Assembly: GCF_019578655.1 (NCBI RefSeq)
Contig: NC_063257.1
Span: 3,472,001-3,536,000 of the forward strand
Reading direction: 5' to 3'
Source of the DNA: Ricinus communis
Taxonomy: Eukaryota > Streptophyta > Magnoliopsida > Malpighiales > Euphorbiaceae
DNA length: 64,000 nucleotides
Shown here: positions 1 to 13,156 of the stretch, piece by piece
Numbering within the stretch: the stretch's first letter is position 1
Layout: each line of letters starts with the position of its first letter
Notes under the pieces: generated by a model
Database searches by the model: none
Told to the model about the DNA's origin: nothing
The model's input: only the letters and a program-made list of their open reading frames with translations
Made by a program: the position numbers and the translations under genes

Positions 1-1595
1 GCATTGTTTGAGCATTTCGGCCAGAGCCCTCATTGATTTGGTTCTGACATGAGCGTTCTTTTATAGTGCTTTTGGGGCAGTATTAACCCGCACCTTCCCA
101 TGATCAAACGTCCTTGTATTCCAAGTTTTTCCCCTACTTCCTTTTTTGTTAGATGCCTGCAACCTTCACAATCAATAAGGTCTAAGGCCTTTTCTTTTTT
201 TCCTTTTTAAAGAAGAAATGAGTGACCAGGGGCGGTTTTAACATAAGTGGATCAGAGTCACTGGATACCTTTTGTGTTTTTTGATCTGGTTTTTACATAA
301 GCAGGGGCGGTTTTGTGAATTCTTTGACAGCCAGCATTGCCCAAATTTAGTATCACATTTATTAGATGCGAGTTGGTTGCGTTTCTCCAGGCCGTATAGA
401 TAAATTGGTTAATCATGTTCGTTGTGTGATTATATTAAGGAAAAAAAATCATGGAATGATTGCTTCAGTCTTCGTTGACATTGTACCTTAGATTACAAAA
501 AGCCGTGCAAAGTTGCAAACGGAATGACGACCAATTATTTAGTTTTAGTTTAGAAATATTCTTTACTGACTAATTATATTAAGATATTTGATAAAAATTT
601 AATAAATAATAGTTTATAGCTAATTTATTAATTTAATTTATTTTTTTATTTAAATACTATTATTTTTATTAAAAATTTATTAACAATAATTTATTTTAAA
701 TTAATTTTATATAATTAAGTTGTTATATTTTAAAATAAATAATTATTATTTTAAAATTATTTTTAATAGTTAAATAATTATATTTAAAATTATAATATTT
801 GAAATTAGAAATTTTTATTTAATAGAATCTAAATTTATCTTAAAATAATTTTTATAAATATTTTTAATAATAAATACAATTGAGCTAAAAAATCAATTAT
901 AATATTTTTAATTATTATATTATTTTATATTATTAAATATAATAAAATAAAATAAACTATTTTTAATGATAAATTATACATTTAATAGTTATTTAACATA
1001 TTAACAACAACCACCGCTAATAAAATTCTATCGAATAATTTAATTTATTAGTCATCAGTTATCGGCCAACCGCTACCAGTTGAACCATATAGTATTTAAA
1101 CTGATATTGGATTCATTTTTCCAACATGGGTCGTTGCTATAATTCAACAAAACAAAATAGGTCACTAAAATGATTATTATTTTTTATTTTTTTTTATCTC
1201 GAAGATCAGCAACTCATTTTTGCCCATAAGCCAACTACAAGATTATTGAATTTATAAAGACAAATAAAGTAAAATTTTTAAAAAAAATCATAAAAGTGCA
1301 TAGCAGTATTCGCTAGTGTTATTTACGCTAAGAGAAAGAAAGTCAATCGTCTGTTTCCTTGCAAGACTCAATGTAGATTGAATAAGTAATTACGTAGACC
1401 CATAGTTATTTGGTAGGTACTTTAGTATCAGGATTTTAAAATGCCAAAAACGGGAGGGAGGGGGCCGTCCAGGCAAAGATATGGACAAATTCTATATAAT
1501 TTTATTGTGCAAACAGGCCTGCAAGCTTATATCTAATCCTTCTTTTCCTTGGAGTCAAATTGTGAAAGCAATATATTTTTCTAATTATTAATAAG
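1..1595. other. AT-rich spacer, no gene supported
   Basis: No open frame with recognisable protein similarity is seen on either strand. From about 540 to 1010 the sequence is almost pure A and T. At the extreme left edge the minus strand carries TATAAAAG (65 to 58), followed by an ATG at 33-31 that opens a frame of 11 codons to position 1. This could be the 5' end of a gene lying outside the window, but the TATA-to-ATG distance is only about 25 bases and the evidence is too thin to call a gene. Confidence 0.6.
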
Positions 1596-2935
1596 GGAGG
1601 TAGATATAGTATTGGTAATGGGAATAACGTTAGCATTTGGATTCCCAAGCTTTCTAGATTTAGTGTGCTTTCCCCTAAACCTGAAAATTATAGATTTAGA
1701 TGTGGTATCTGACCTCTTCAAATCAGCATAGAGAATGGGATGTGAGTCTAATAGGAGCCACTTTCTTTATACAGGAAATTTAAATCGTATTCAGCATTCT
1801 AATTGACCTTGCTAATAAAGAAGATAAAATAATTTGGCATGTTGATTCCAAGGGGTGTCTGTCTACTAAAACAGCATACAAATTCATTTGTAATCATTTT
1901 AATAGCAATCAGGACCATTCTAGACCTCCCTCTTATAGACCCTTATTAAATGCATATTGGAAGTCTATTTGGAATTTCTAATTTTCCCCAAATCTTAAGA
2001 CCTTTCTCTGGAGAGGTTCTAGAAGTTGTCTGCCAGCTAGAGTCAACCTGTTCAAACGGAAGATTGTAGATTCTCCTCTTTGTCTAGTTTGTAATCAATC
2101 AGAGGAGAGTGCTGAGCATATGTTGACTCTGCTAAGGCTACATGGTTGGCTTCTAATCTCGAATTTGTGCCCAACTGCTTATCTATGTCCTCCTTTTCTG
2201 ATTGGTGGACTCAATTATCAAAACCGGGGAAGAACAGTGGCAGGAGTGATTTCATCATTCAATCTGCTGCTATTTGTTGGCAAACATGCAAGAATAGAAA
2301 CAATATTTTGTTTAATAACGTTTTGCCTAATCTCTTTTGCAAGCTGTTTTGAATGCGAGGAAACTTATAGGGAATATGTTAGCAGTGCTTTGTAAAGATC
2401 AATGTCCAAGCTCAGAGCAGAGAGCCCCCCATAATTCCTTGAAATGGAGTCCTCCAATAAGGGGTTTCTACAAGTTTAACAATGATGCTACTTTCGATGA
2501 ATTAAAAGGAAAAGCGGGTGTGACTATTGTTTGCAGAGACTTCAGAGGAAAGCTTATAGATGGAGGCTCTTGTGTTATTCAGGTTTCTTCTCTTCTTTTT
2601 CTTGTAACTATGGCCCTTCTGGATGTAGTCAATCTAGCTTTAGAAATGAAAGTGTCGAATTGTGTTTTTGAGTTAGATATTTTGATCCTTATAAATTCTC
2701 TAAACCTCGTAGACTTCTGTTCTTGGGAGATTGAGTTTATGATTTTTTTTTATTTATTGGAGAAGGCTAAAGCCTTTTCACAGTATTAGGTTTATGCAGG
2801 TCATCAGGCATATAAACAAAGTTGGTGATTGGATAGCTACATCAACTCCGAATTCTTGTATTCCCAATTGATAAGCTGCTAACAAGTCTTGTTATCTTTG
2901 GTCCCTTTGAAAGGGAGATTGCTAATATAATCTTT
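1596..2935 (+). mobile_element. Decayed LINE (non-LTR retrotransposon) 3' remnant: zf-RVT plus RNase H-like
   Basis: Read across all three plus-strand frames, this stretch gives the usual 3' layout of plant LINE polyproteins. It begins near 1610 with a GNGNNVSIW block and continues with a reverse-transcriptase zinc-binding region (about 1820-2120), including STKTAYKF, FLWRGSRSCLPARVNLF and a CLVCNQSEESAEHM cysteine-histidine knuckle. An RNase H-like domain follows (about 2440-2790), starting LKWSPPIRGFYKFNNDATFD. Frameshifts and in-frame stops separate these blocks, so it is a pseudogene. The reverse transcriptase core is missing, as expected for 5' truncation. No target duplication or poly-A tail was recognised. 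The family call rests on motif order and is fairly secure; the limits are approximate. Confidence 0.72.
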
Positions 2936-3202
2936 TAATGGTAAAAAATAACATAGGAAAGAAAAAAGTCAAATAAACAATTTTGTCCTTATTGGAAGTT
3001 GGGTTACAACATAAAAGATAATAATTATGTTAAAGCATGGGTGTCATTATATTAAAGCATGGATGCTAGATTAGAAATAAATTATTTGATGTTATATGAT
3101 ATCAGTGGCATAAATTCTTTTATAAATTTGAAAAATAAAATAAAAATATTACTGATTTTTATATTTATATTGTATATAATTGTTAAATAAATAATTTATT
3201 AT

Positions 3203-3269
3203 TTTAATAATAAAATTTTATTCAATAATCTATTAGTTTAATAATAAAATTTTATTCAATAATCTATTA
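3203..3269. repeat. 34-bp direct tandem repeat, two copies
   Basis: The AT-rich unit containing TTTTATTCAATAATCTATTA occurs twice with an exact 34-base offset (3221 and 3255 mark the same internal point). It is probably a local replication-slippage product. Confidence 0.85.
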
Positions 3270-4113
3270 AATCTAACATTTACTAATAACAGAGATGAGC
3301 AGGCCCATCAAATGGTGTAATGATCATAAGCCTAAAAGCTAGACAATGGCTTAAATGAGTGGATTCATGTCCAATCCCTTTTAGCTGTTATCCGAGAAGA
3401 TCTTGGCCCATTCTAAACCACGAACCCTGGCCCACTGTTATTGAAATCGATAACTAATGGTGTAGCCAACGATGAATTATCCTGGCATGGTATTTGGACG
3501 GATTGAAATCCCAATTCCATTTGTGGTTTAACCTAAACCTAAAGGAGAATCCAGAAGATACAGACACAATACATGCGAGTAAGCTTCGGATATACCATAT
3601 GATGAAATATAGAGCTTCAAAACTTTAGCTTTCAAATTTACGCTTCTTATTTGTTTAGCATAAAAGTGTGCAATTAAAGTAAAAATTATCATAAGAGACG
3701 ATCAATAAATATTTTTAAAACACCGGCTAATAGTAATGTGAAAAGAATAAACGTTAAGAATTAATGAAATGTTAATTCAATTGCATTAATCATTAAATCA
3801 TCTCAAATGTTATGAATCCATGCACCGGAATCCAAACACATAAAAAATATAGGGAAATGTGGAGGGACAATCATCATAACCCCAACCGACCACTTTGACT
3901 TTGTTCCCAAAAATAGGTGGGTCACAGTTGTACTCTCAAAAGTCGCATACACATTTACTAAATTTCAGATTCTCCACCACAACTCCCAAACCCAACTAAA
4001 ATCAATCCATGATCACAACTCCACCTAATTGAATACATCTCTTTCCTTACAAAGATGCCACAATCGAAGTAAGAAGAGAGATTGGGCCAACCATCATCCA
4101 CTAGGCAAGCTAA

Positions 4114-4116
<3 letters not shown>

Positions 4117-4154
<38 letters not shown>
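4117..4154. repeat. (TC)n microsatellite
   Basis: An uninterrupted run of TC dinucleotides of about 38 bases, followed by a short imperfect CT tail. It lies about 0.7 kb downstream of the WRKY stop codon. Confidence 0.97.
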
Positions 4155-4160
<6 letters not shown>

Positions 4161-4869
4161 ATAATAGTACATTACTCCTATTACACTATTGGGTTTGGGG
4201 TCAGAAAGTCAAACAATGCAACAAAATAGAGAAAAAAGAGGAGTCAAACAATGCAATAAAGGAGAGAAAAAAGAGGACATTTCCCCCTCAAAAAACAAAT
4301 GAATAAATTCTTATACATTGCCTTGCCCTTTGACTGCCCCTTTTCACTTTCACCCATCAAATTTAAAATTAAAAAAAAAAAAAATTGCATATAGCATGAG
4401 TGGAAAAGGGAACAACTTCAAGTGGGCAACCTTGCGAGATCCACCACCATTTAACTATTTTTTCATATCTTTATATATATATATATATTAAAATGCACAA
4501 TTTTAAAAGATGAGTATAAGAGCATAAAAAAAAATTAAAAAAATTAAAAACCTCCCCACAACTTGCATGATTCAACTCCCCCACCAAATCCACGATATCT
4601 ACTCTTTTCTTTCTTTCTCCCTTCTTTTTTTTTCCCATTTCAAGACAAAGTCTTCAAGGGGGTTTATAAAAAAAGAGAAAGAGGACAAAAACATAGGAAT
4701 CCTATATCTTCTTTCTTAGGCAGCCTAATGTAATGTACCCACTAAGCCCCTCTCTCTCTCTTCTGCATTGACTATCTGAGCAACGAGTATCATCATGAAC
4801 GGATGTGATTAAACTATCCAAGAACTTTTCTCTTTTCTTTTCACAGCCGTTGGATGAGTTGACTTCACT

Positions 4870-6215
<1,346 letters not shown>

Positions 6216-6259
6216 CTTTCTAACACCATACAATATGATGTGCAATCCCCACAACAAAT

Positions 6260-6273
6260 AGAGAGAGAGAAAG
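6260..6273 (-). repeat. Short CT tract in the WRKY leader
   Basis: On the gene strand this reads as a CT-rich tract about 45 bases before the ATG. Such CT/GA leaders recur at two other genes in the window. Confidence 0.6.
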
Positions 6274-6420
6274 AGTCATATAAATATAAAGAAGACCGAC
6301 TGGAGAAGAATAGAATCAAGAGGGCAAAAGAGAGGGAGAACTTCAAAGAAAAGAAAAGAAGAAAAAGCAAAAGCGGAATGTGAAAGATGACAATTAGAAA
6401 AAATATAGAGAGAGATTTGG

Positions 6421-6748
6421 AGTCAAACTGATGCCCTCTCAATGGCAATGCAATTGCAAGCCCACGGAGTGACTGACCAGTCTGCTTTAGTGTTATTTGT
6501 ATTCCTTTGCCGTCAAACATTCCAACAAATGAGTAGTCTCCACGTGGCGGGTATTGTCAGGATATTGACCGCCTCTTTTATTTGGTGGGCCCCACGGTAG
6601 AGGATTGGAGCCGGTTCGGATACCGTGTAAAAAGGATGGAGATAAGGTCTATAAGGTGCTAATGGAGCCGTTAGATTTGATGACTGGGTAAAATCGGAGA
6701 AACGAAAGAAAAGAAATATGGGTTGGAGACAGTGAGGTAGAGTTGACC
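6421..6748 (-). promoter_or_regulatory. WRKY upstream region with three W-boxes and a G-box
   Basis: Upstream of the WRKY start there are W-box cores TTGAC(C/T) at 6421-6426 (minus), 6565-6570 (plus) and 6743-6748 (plus). A G-box CACGTG lies at 6541-6546, and a GGGCCC palindrome sits near 6587. W-box clusters in WRKY promoters are commonly linked to auto- or cross-regulation by WRKY proteins. No convincing TATA box was found, so the transcription start is undefined. The motifs are seen; their function is inferred. Confidence 0.5.
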
Positions 6749-6799
6749 TTTAACAGCTTTTAACGCAAAAGTCGTATTAAGGGTATGTTTACGTGGGAC

Positions 6800-9176
6800 C
6801 CCTTAGGGTTTCTCCTTTACCAGACACCAGAAGCTGCGTCAAAGCCTCGACCCTCAAGTCACATGGGATTCTTCCTTCATTCATCAACCAAAACTATTTT
6901 AATTCGCTTTTTTCCTGTTCCATTTTCTTTTTCTTTAAAAAAAATAAAAGTAAAAGTTTGAAATTTGTTACAATTATTACCGTTGATAAAAGGAAACCAA
7001 AAAGTTTCAACGTTGCTAGATGTGTGTTTGGTTTATTTGACAGGGTCCCACTCAGCCATGCATGGACCTACTCGGTGATGCATATAGCCTATACGGGTAA
7101 AGATGCTCGCAAGTGGACATTGACAAAAGCTTTCTTTCTCATTGAGTAATAAAAAAAGAGACTAAATTTATAGCAATATAGAACATAAATATAATAATAA
7201 TAATAATCTAGAAACATTATCATTAAAGTCAAACTTTCTTTATTAGTGTTGTTTACTAAGAATATGAACAAATCGAATATATGATTTTGTGCAATATTAT
7301 CATATAAGTGTTCAATAATGCATATTGCTTAATATCTTTCAATCTTAGTTGACTTTCTAATTGTAGTGGACATCATTTGTAAGAGTTGGGAATCTCATTG
7401 TCTTATTAAAGAAAACATTTGAGTCTAGTTGATATTTACTAATTTGAACAAGAGATTTGGACTCAAATATTTGTTCATACTGTAACAGTTTATATGGCTT
7501 TACTGATGATTTTCTTTTCAGAGATTAACAGAAAAAAGACTTAAAGAAATAGACGGTTCAGTGCTTTTTTAACTCTTGCTGTGTTTTATTGTATATGGGA
7601 TTGCGGTGTGAGGGGGGAATCTCGATTTGAACGAACAAACACATGGAGATGAAGAGGGAAAGGAGCAGATGTTATGTAAGACCTTGCAGAGTGGAAGACA
7701 CAAGGCAAAAGGAAAACGCAGGAGATGACGTGTTCTCTTGGAAATCTTTGACTTATTTTAATGGGAAAAATAGCAACAGCAAAAATAATGGGTTTGGCAC
7801 AATCATTCACCAACGACTCATCAAAGGAGTCAACCTCCATTTACTTTTATTAGTACTATTATCAAAAACTTTTATCTCCACTAATAGGGTTTCTTTTTAT
7901 TTAATATTTGACACTCCTCGCTAAAATAAATTAATAAATAACTAATATTGCTTCTAGTATAATTACCATGTTTAACAGATAAATAAAAGTAATTATCATA
8001 TTTAAGATAATATTCTTTTCTTGACAACTCCGCGAATAGTACCGAGTAAACTTTAAATCCACGACTCGTGAGCTGTTTGAAGCATTGGCAATCTCCTCTA
8101 ATAGACTTTTTGTAAAGACTACCCACTGCCAAAATTCAAAAGCCAGGGTTTGAGTTTTTCATTTCTTTCCCCACTGTTTGAGCAAAATAATAACGACCCA
8201 AAAAAAAGACAAACATTAACAACAAAAGAATAAAATAAAATACAACAAGGGTTACCTCAATTTTTGTGGATCTAAAGTGCAGACAGCTGGGGCTACAGCC
8301 ACCGGAGAAATTGACACAAGGAACGAGTCTGAATTGTTGAAATAGTGTGACTAATTTGAATTACATAATGCATGTGGTGTTGGATTTTATATAAATAATC
8401 AGAGCAGTAGATATGGAAATACGTGAAGCTCATTAGTGGAAGATGACTGAAATTTCAAATTGGAAATACGTGTAGCATTGATCCCCGGAGGATTTTCGAG
8501 TTAATTTTGTTCAGGTGTGGTTTCTAAATTCATAGGAGTATATTTATTTTTTCTTGAAAAATCCTTTAAAAAAAGAATGGTAGATCGAGAATATTATTTA
8601 TTATGACAGGAGAATGGGTTCTTGGCTTACTTCCATAATTTATGGTAATGTTGGTGAGCAAATTTAGAAAGTCAGCACTTTGCAGTCACAAATCAGGCAT
8701 GATTAATGCCTATATTTTAAAGTGTAATTCGTTCATAAATTACCCATCTCCATACTTACAATTATTACCTATTGTTAACTAAACAGAAAATGCCTATTTG
8801 TATCATCAACTTCTGCAGCAAAATGTACACTTAAGATACATTATTATGGAATATTGATTCTGATTGAAAATGAAAAGGAAGAGTTAGGTGTGTCTGATTT
8901 AAATGCTGGGAGCTAGTTGATAATAGTTATCATTTGTATCATCTCTGATCTATTAGCATATTTGATTTTTTTTTTCTTTTAAATTATATTATTCCTATAA
9001 AATAAATGAATAACAAGATGACTTTCTTTCTAATTAATTTTGATACATTTTCTTTTTAAAATTTGTCACGAAAAGATTTTATTAATAGTTGAATATTTAT
9101 GAAAAGGAAATTTTATATTTATGGGATTTATATTTGACACCTTACATTTCTAAAATAGCTTCTAATATATTTTTCT

Positions 9177-9208
<32 letters not shown>

Positions 9209-11920
9209 TATACAATCAAGCTATTAATAACAAATAATTTGTTAAATATTTTAGAGAAAAGTACCCGATATTAGGAAGGAGCTCATATAACACTTCTCAG
9301 TAAGAAAATTTAAAGTTTTGCTTAAAAGAATTGATTTATTTAAAAGAGTGGGAGTAGGTTTGGATGGTCAAATGATAGTGAACAAAATGTTCAATAAATG
9401 TGACACTTGTTGTCCTCAGTGCAAGAGCAAAGCTTTAAATTGCCAATGGCCCGTGATAGTTTCATTGATGGGCTGGACTGAATCTGCATCTATCCTAATT
9501 CGGTTGTCCTTGTCTATCACTTTCTTCTTCCAGGCCTTTCCTCCCCACCGCACGATTATTCATTTTCTTTCTCGTAATAAATAGAATTTTGATACTTTTA
9601 ATATTTTAATATTAAATATTGATACACATTTTATTATTTAAAATTAATATTTATGTTTCAATCACCTAGCAATTTTATGTATAGACAAATAATATTATTA
9701 AGTCTACAAAAATTTTATGTTAGAAGAGGATATGCAGTGTGCTGATTGGATAAGTTTGTAAATCTAAAACTACCACAAATTGGGTTATTGTCCTCTAGTA
9801 CTTCAATGTTCAAGTGCCTGTTCTGGCCCATCAAGAGTTACTTCATGGTCCTTGTCAAAATTTAGTTGGATAATTGAGCTTCAATTCGTTTTTGTATGGT
9901 TGAAGCAACTCACTATAAAACTTCAATTTGTAAAGCCGCCGAGTAGACAGAATTAGTAAAAATTATATAATTAAAACTGCATATGAATCGAACGAGAAAG
10001 AAAAAGAATAGAGAAAAAATTGATATAATTGTGATTCTCTATTAAAAAGGAATATGAAATAAAAGAGGATCAAATTCCCTTTATTCTCTTTTAGACGGTA
10101 AAATTATTTATATTCCAATTTCAAATATAAAAAATTTCAATTTAGAAAGAAAAAACTAATTAATTTTTTTTATTTAAATTGTTACATGATAAAAAATTTA
10201 AAATTTAACCTGATTATTTAGTATAACCAAACACAAAAATGTAAATATTTTTTATCTTCTTCCTTTCATTGTTTTTTCTTATCTTTAGAGTACCTTCCCT
10301 TCCATTTCTCTTTTCATTATCAAATATACTGTAAAGTTGCATTGCATGTCAGGAAAAACAATTAAATTAAAATTAATAAATACTTTATAAATATAATATC
10401 TACCAACTGTCATGTGCATATTTATTTTTTATTGATAAAATTCACGCATAGGCTTATAATCAGTTTTGTTATTTTATGATGTCGAATTACGGCTCCTTTA
10501 ATATAACATTTTATTGTTTGGCATAATAAAATAAACTACATTAGTTTCAAAAGAAAAATCAACTACATATGGAGGGGAAATAGCCTTTTTAACAAATAAT
10601 AGAAAAGCTATTCCTTGGCCATGCAACTCCAACCTTCCAAAATATAGTAAGGCACATAACATATATTTTTTGTATTTGTGCTCGCATTATTTGATAATTC
10701 TTAATATGTACTTCTTTTTAAAGTAAAAAAAAAAAAGATATGAAGTTATAAATTATGATAAAAAAAATTATTTCACTATTAAAAGTCTCAACTGATAAAA
10801 ATTTAGCCATCATTATTATATTTTTCTATTTGATAATATAGGTTAGAGTTTAACAACTTAAAACGTAATTATTTAACCTATAAATCAATATTATCATATC
10901 AGTGACTTTTTAAATCACGATTTAACGGTTAAATATTAGATTTAGAAATTTATTAAGCTTCAAATTCACGTTATCAAACACAAGTAATATAATAATGATA
11001 TCGATCGGTGTAAAGATAGCTGAATTCTTAGAAAATTGAGACTTTTTAGAAGTGAGGTACTTTTTTTGCCATAATTTATTAACACATTTTTTTTTTCTAA
11101 AAAATAATTATATACTAAAACTTGTCAAATATTGAAACCACATGATATTTTTATATATTTAATGATATCAAAGTTATATATACAAATATTACTATATAAA
11201 AAAAAATATTTTTTTAGTTAAAATTTTAAAATTTATAATTTATTATAATTGAAAATTTATTTTAATTTATAACTTGCCTAAATTTTTATCAATATATTTA
11301 GAATATCACTTCAATAGAGGGTTTGGTGTACTCAGCTAGCAGGGGGGACTCCTACACCTCTTTAATTGTATGGGCGGGTAATATAAGCTTTGAGTTGAGA
11401 TTATTCATTCAACAGCTTTTGAGGGGTGAGGATCTCCTGTCGATCAATTCGGACAAAGGTGAAAGGTTCTGATTGGAATGGATTTTCTCTATCAATAATA
11501 CGTGTAATTTGGCTTGGTTCTCATCTAATGCTATATCTCCCCAGGTGATAGATGAGGTTTTTGGAAGAAGATAGATAAGGTTCAAGAATATACGAAATTA
11601 AGGCTACCACGTAACAGCAACCCAATCACCTCCAACAAAAGAATAATAAAAAGCCATGTGATGTACATATCAACAAAAAGATTTTCCATTTTGGATCAAT
11701 TGTTTAAGTTTGAGCTTACTACTAAAATTAACATGGGATTTATTTGAGAAAATACTTTTACACGAAAATAGAAAGATTTTGATATCGCATCAAAATGATA
11801 GAAATTATAACAAATTTTACATTATTCTAGGGCGAATAAATTAGTAGTTATTTGATTGTCTTTATGTATTTAAAGTGATTGTCTTTATCATTTTACTTCT
11901 TGCAACTTGGAGGGTGGCAG
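6800..11920. other. Gene-poor AT-rich spacer
   Basis: Only short open frames without family resemblance are present. A TA microsatellite lies at 9177-9204. A less AT-rich island at about 11310-11600 contains several short open stretches on the plus strand, but no motif was recognised in it. Confidence 0.55.
9177..9204. repeat. (TA)n microsatellite
   Basis: An uninterrupted alternating TA run of about 28 bases in AT-rich spacer. Confidence 0.95.
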
Positions 11921-12740
11921 TTACACTAACAGTCAAGTGGAAACTACACTTGCCCAGCCATGACTACAGACTCTGAAGATTTGTGACATCAATGCATACG
12001 CATATTGGTTTTCAGCTGATGGAAATTGAAGGCCTAAGCGTAAGCCCTTTTCGAGTTTTACGATGCTATTTATGATGGAGCCGTTAAAAACTGAATCAAC
12101 GGTAAATGAGGACTCGTAACTGTCGACCACAAGTGGGTCCAGTCCACATCAGACATTAACAAGTGGGGATAGGGTTGGACCATCATTCCCAGCTGATGCC
12201 GGGAAGCTCTACAAAAGAACAATAAAGAATCTGCAGAAAGTTAAAGGTAACCCACTTCAATGGGAGAGATCAGAGAGCAGAACTCAGTTTCAAGTGAATC
12301 TGAAATCTGAAAGCAGTTGGGTGTTTCTGAGAGTTTAGGGGAAGGCAATAGTAATGGGATAATGGTGGAATTGGATGACACAGATTCATGGCCCTTTTGG
12401 ATGGCTGTGACATTCAGTCCGCATCGAAACAATAAACAACTGGTTTGGGATCTCAGATCATCCCACCTTTATGGGCTGTAGGGCCATTGCTTCCTCTCTG
12501 TCACGGCTCATTGACTGGTTTCACATGGGTGATGAAGGTTTAGAGAGGCGCCTGCAGACGGATAAAACTTTACTAATTTTAGGAGAACGAAGATTCAGTT
12601 TTATTGCAGTTGCTGCTGCAGAATTTTTAAATAGAATGAATCAACTTGCTTCTCATGGACCGCTTGTATCTGGATTGAATCTTTGCCTCTATTGCCTTTT
12701 CCTTTCTATGACCTTATGTTATTATTTCAATAGATAAGAC
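11921..12740. other. Unidentified less AT-rich island
   Basis: This segment has clearly more G and C than the sequence on either side. It carries open frames on both strands, the longest being 88 codons on the plus strand (12471-12737) and 63-65 codons on the minus strand (12432-12241 and 12130-11933). None shows a domain or joins its neighbours through convincing splice sites. It could be an untranslated transcript, a decayed gene or an old insertion. No function is proposed. Confidence 0.3.
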
Positions 12741-13096
12741 ACAAGGAATAATGCTAGCCTCTGAATATTGCTATAATAATATGTCAGTTGCAATTCTGAT
12801 ATATATAAACACTTTTCTTTTTTGGTTGAAATAATAAAAGTTGGGCTTTCATTTTCATTTCCAAGAACAGTTTCCTTTAGTTCAAATATTAGAGTAAAAT
12901 ATATTTCTAGATACGTTGCACCTACTAATTGATAAGTTGCATAAGCTATTAAAAAAGTAGATATTAATTTATTATTATTCAAAATAAACAAAGAATATAT
13001 ACAAAGAAAATTTCTTATAGTTATGTTTTATATGAAATTATTGTTAGATAGTAAAAGATTTCGGCCTTGATTTAAACTAGTAGTAAATAGAATAAG

Positions 13097-13156
<60 letters not shown>

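Larger units (their letters stand above)
2936..4869. other. AT-rich spacer downstream of the WRKY gene
   Basis: No gene is seen. The stretch holds a 34-bp two-copy direct repeat near 3203, a long TC microsatellite at 4117-4154, a short TA run near 4475 and several A or T homopolymers. The last few hundred bases before 4870 would contain the 3' untranslated region of the minus-strand WRKY gene, but no clear polyadenylation signal was chosen. Confidence 0.6.

Noticed and set aside
1..65. Minus-strand TATAAAAG and ATG at the left edge as a gene start
   Set aside because: Only 11 codons are visible and the TATA-to-ATG distance is short; too little to annotate.
7643..7924. 93-codon plus-strand frame in the 7 kb spacer
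   Set aside because: No domain, no splice partners, and an overlapping frame of similar length on the other strand.
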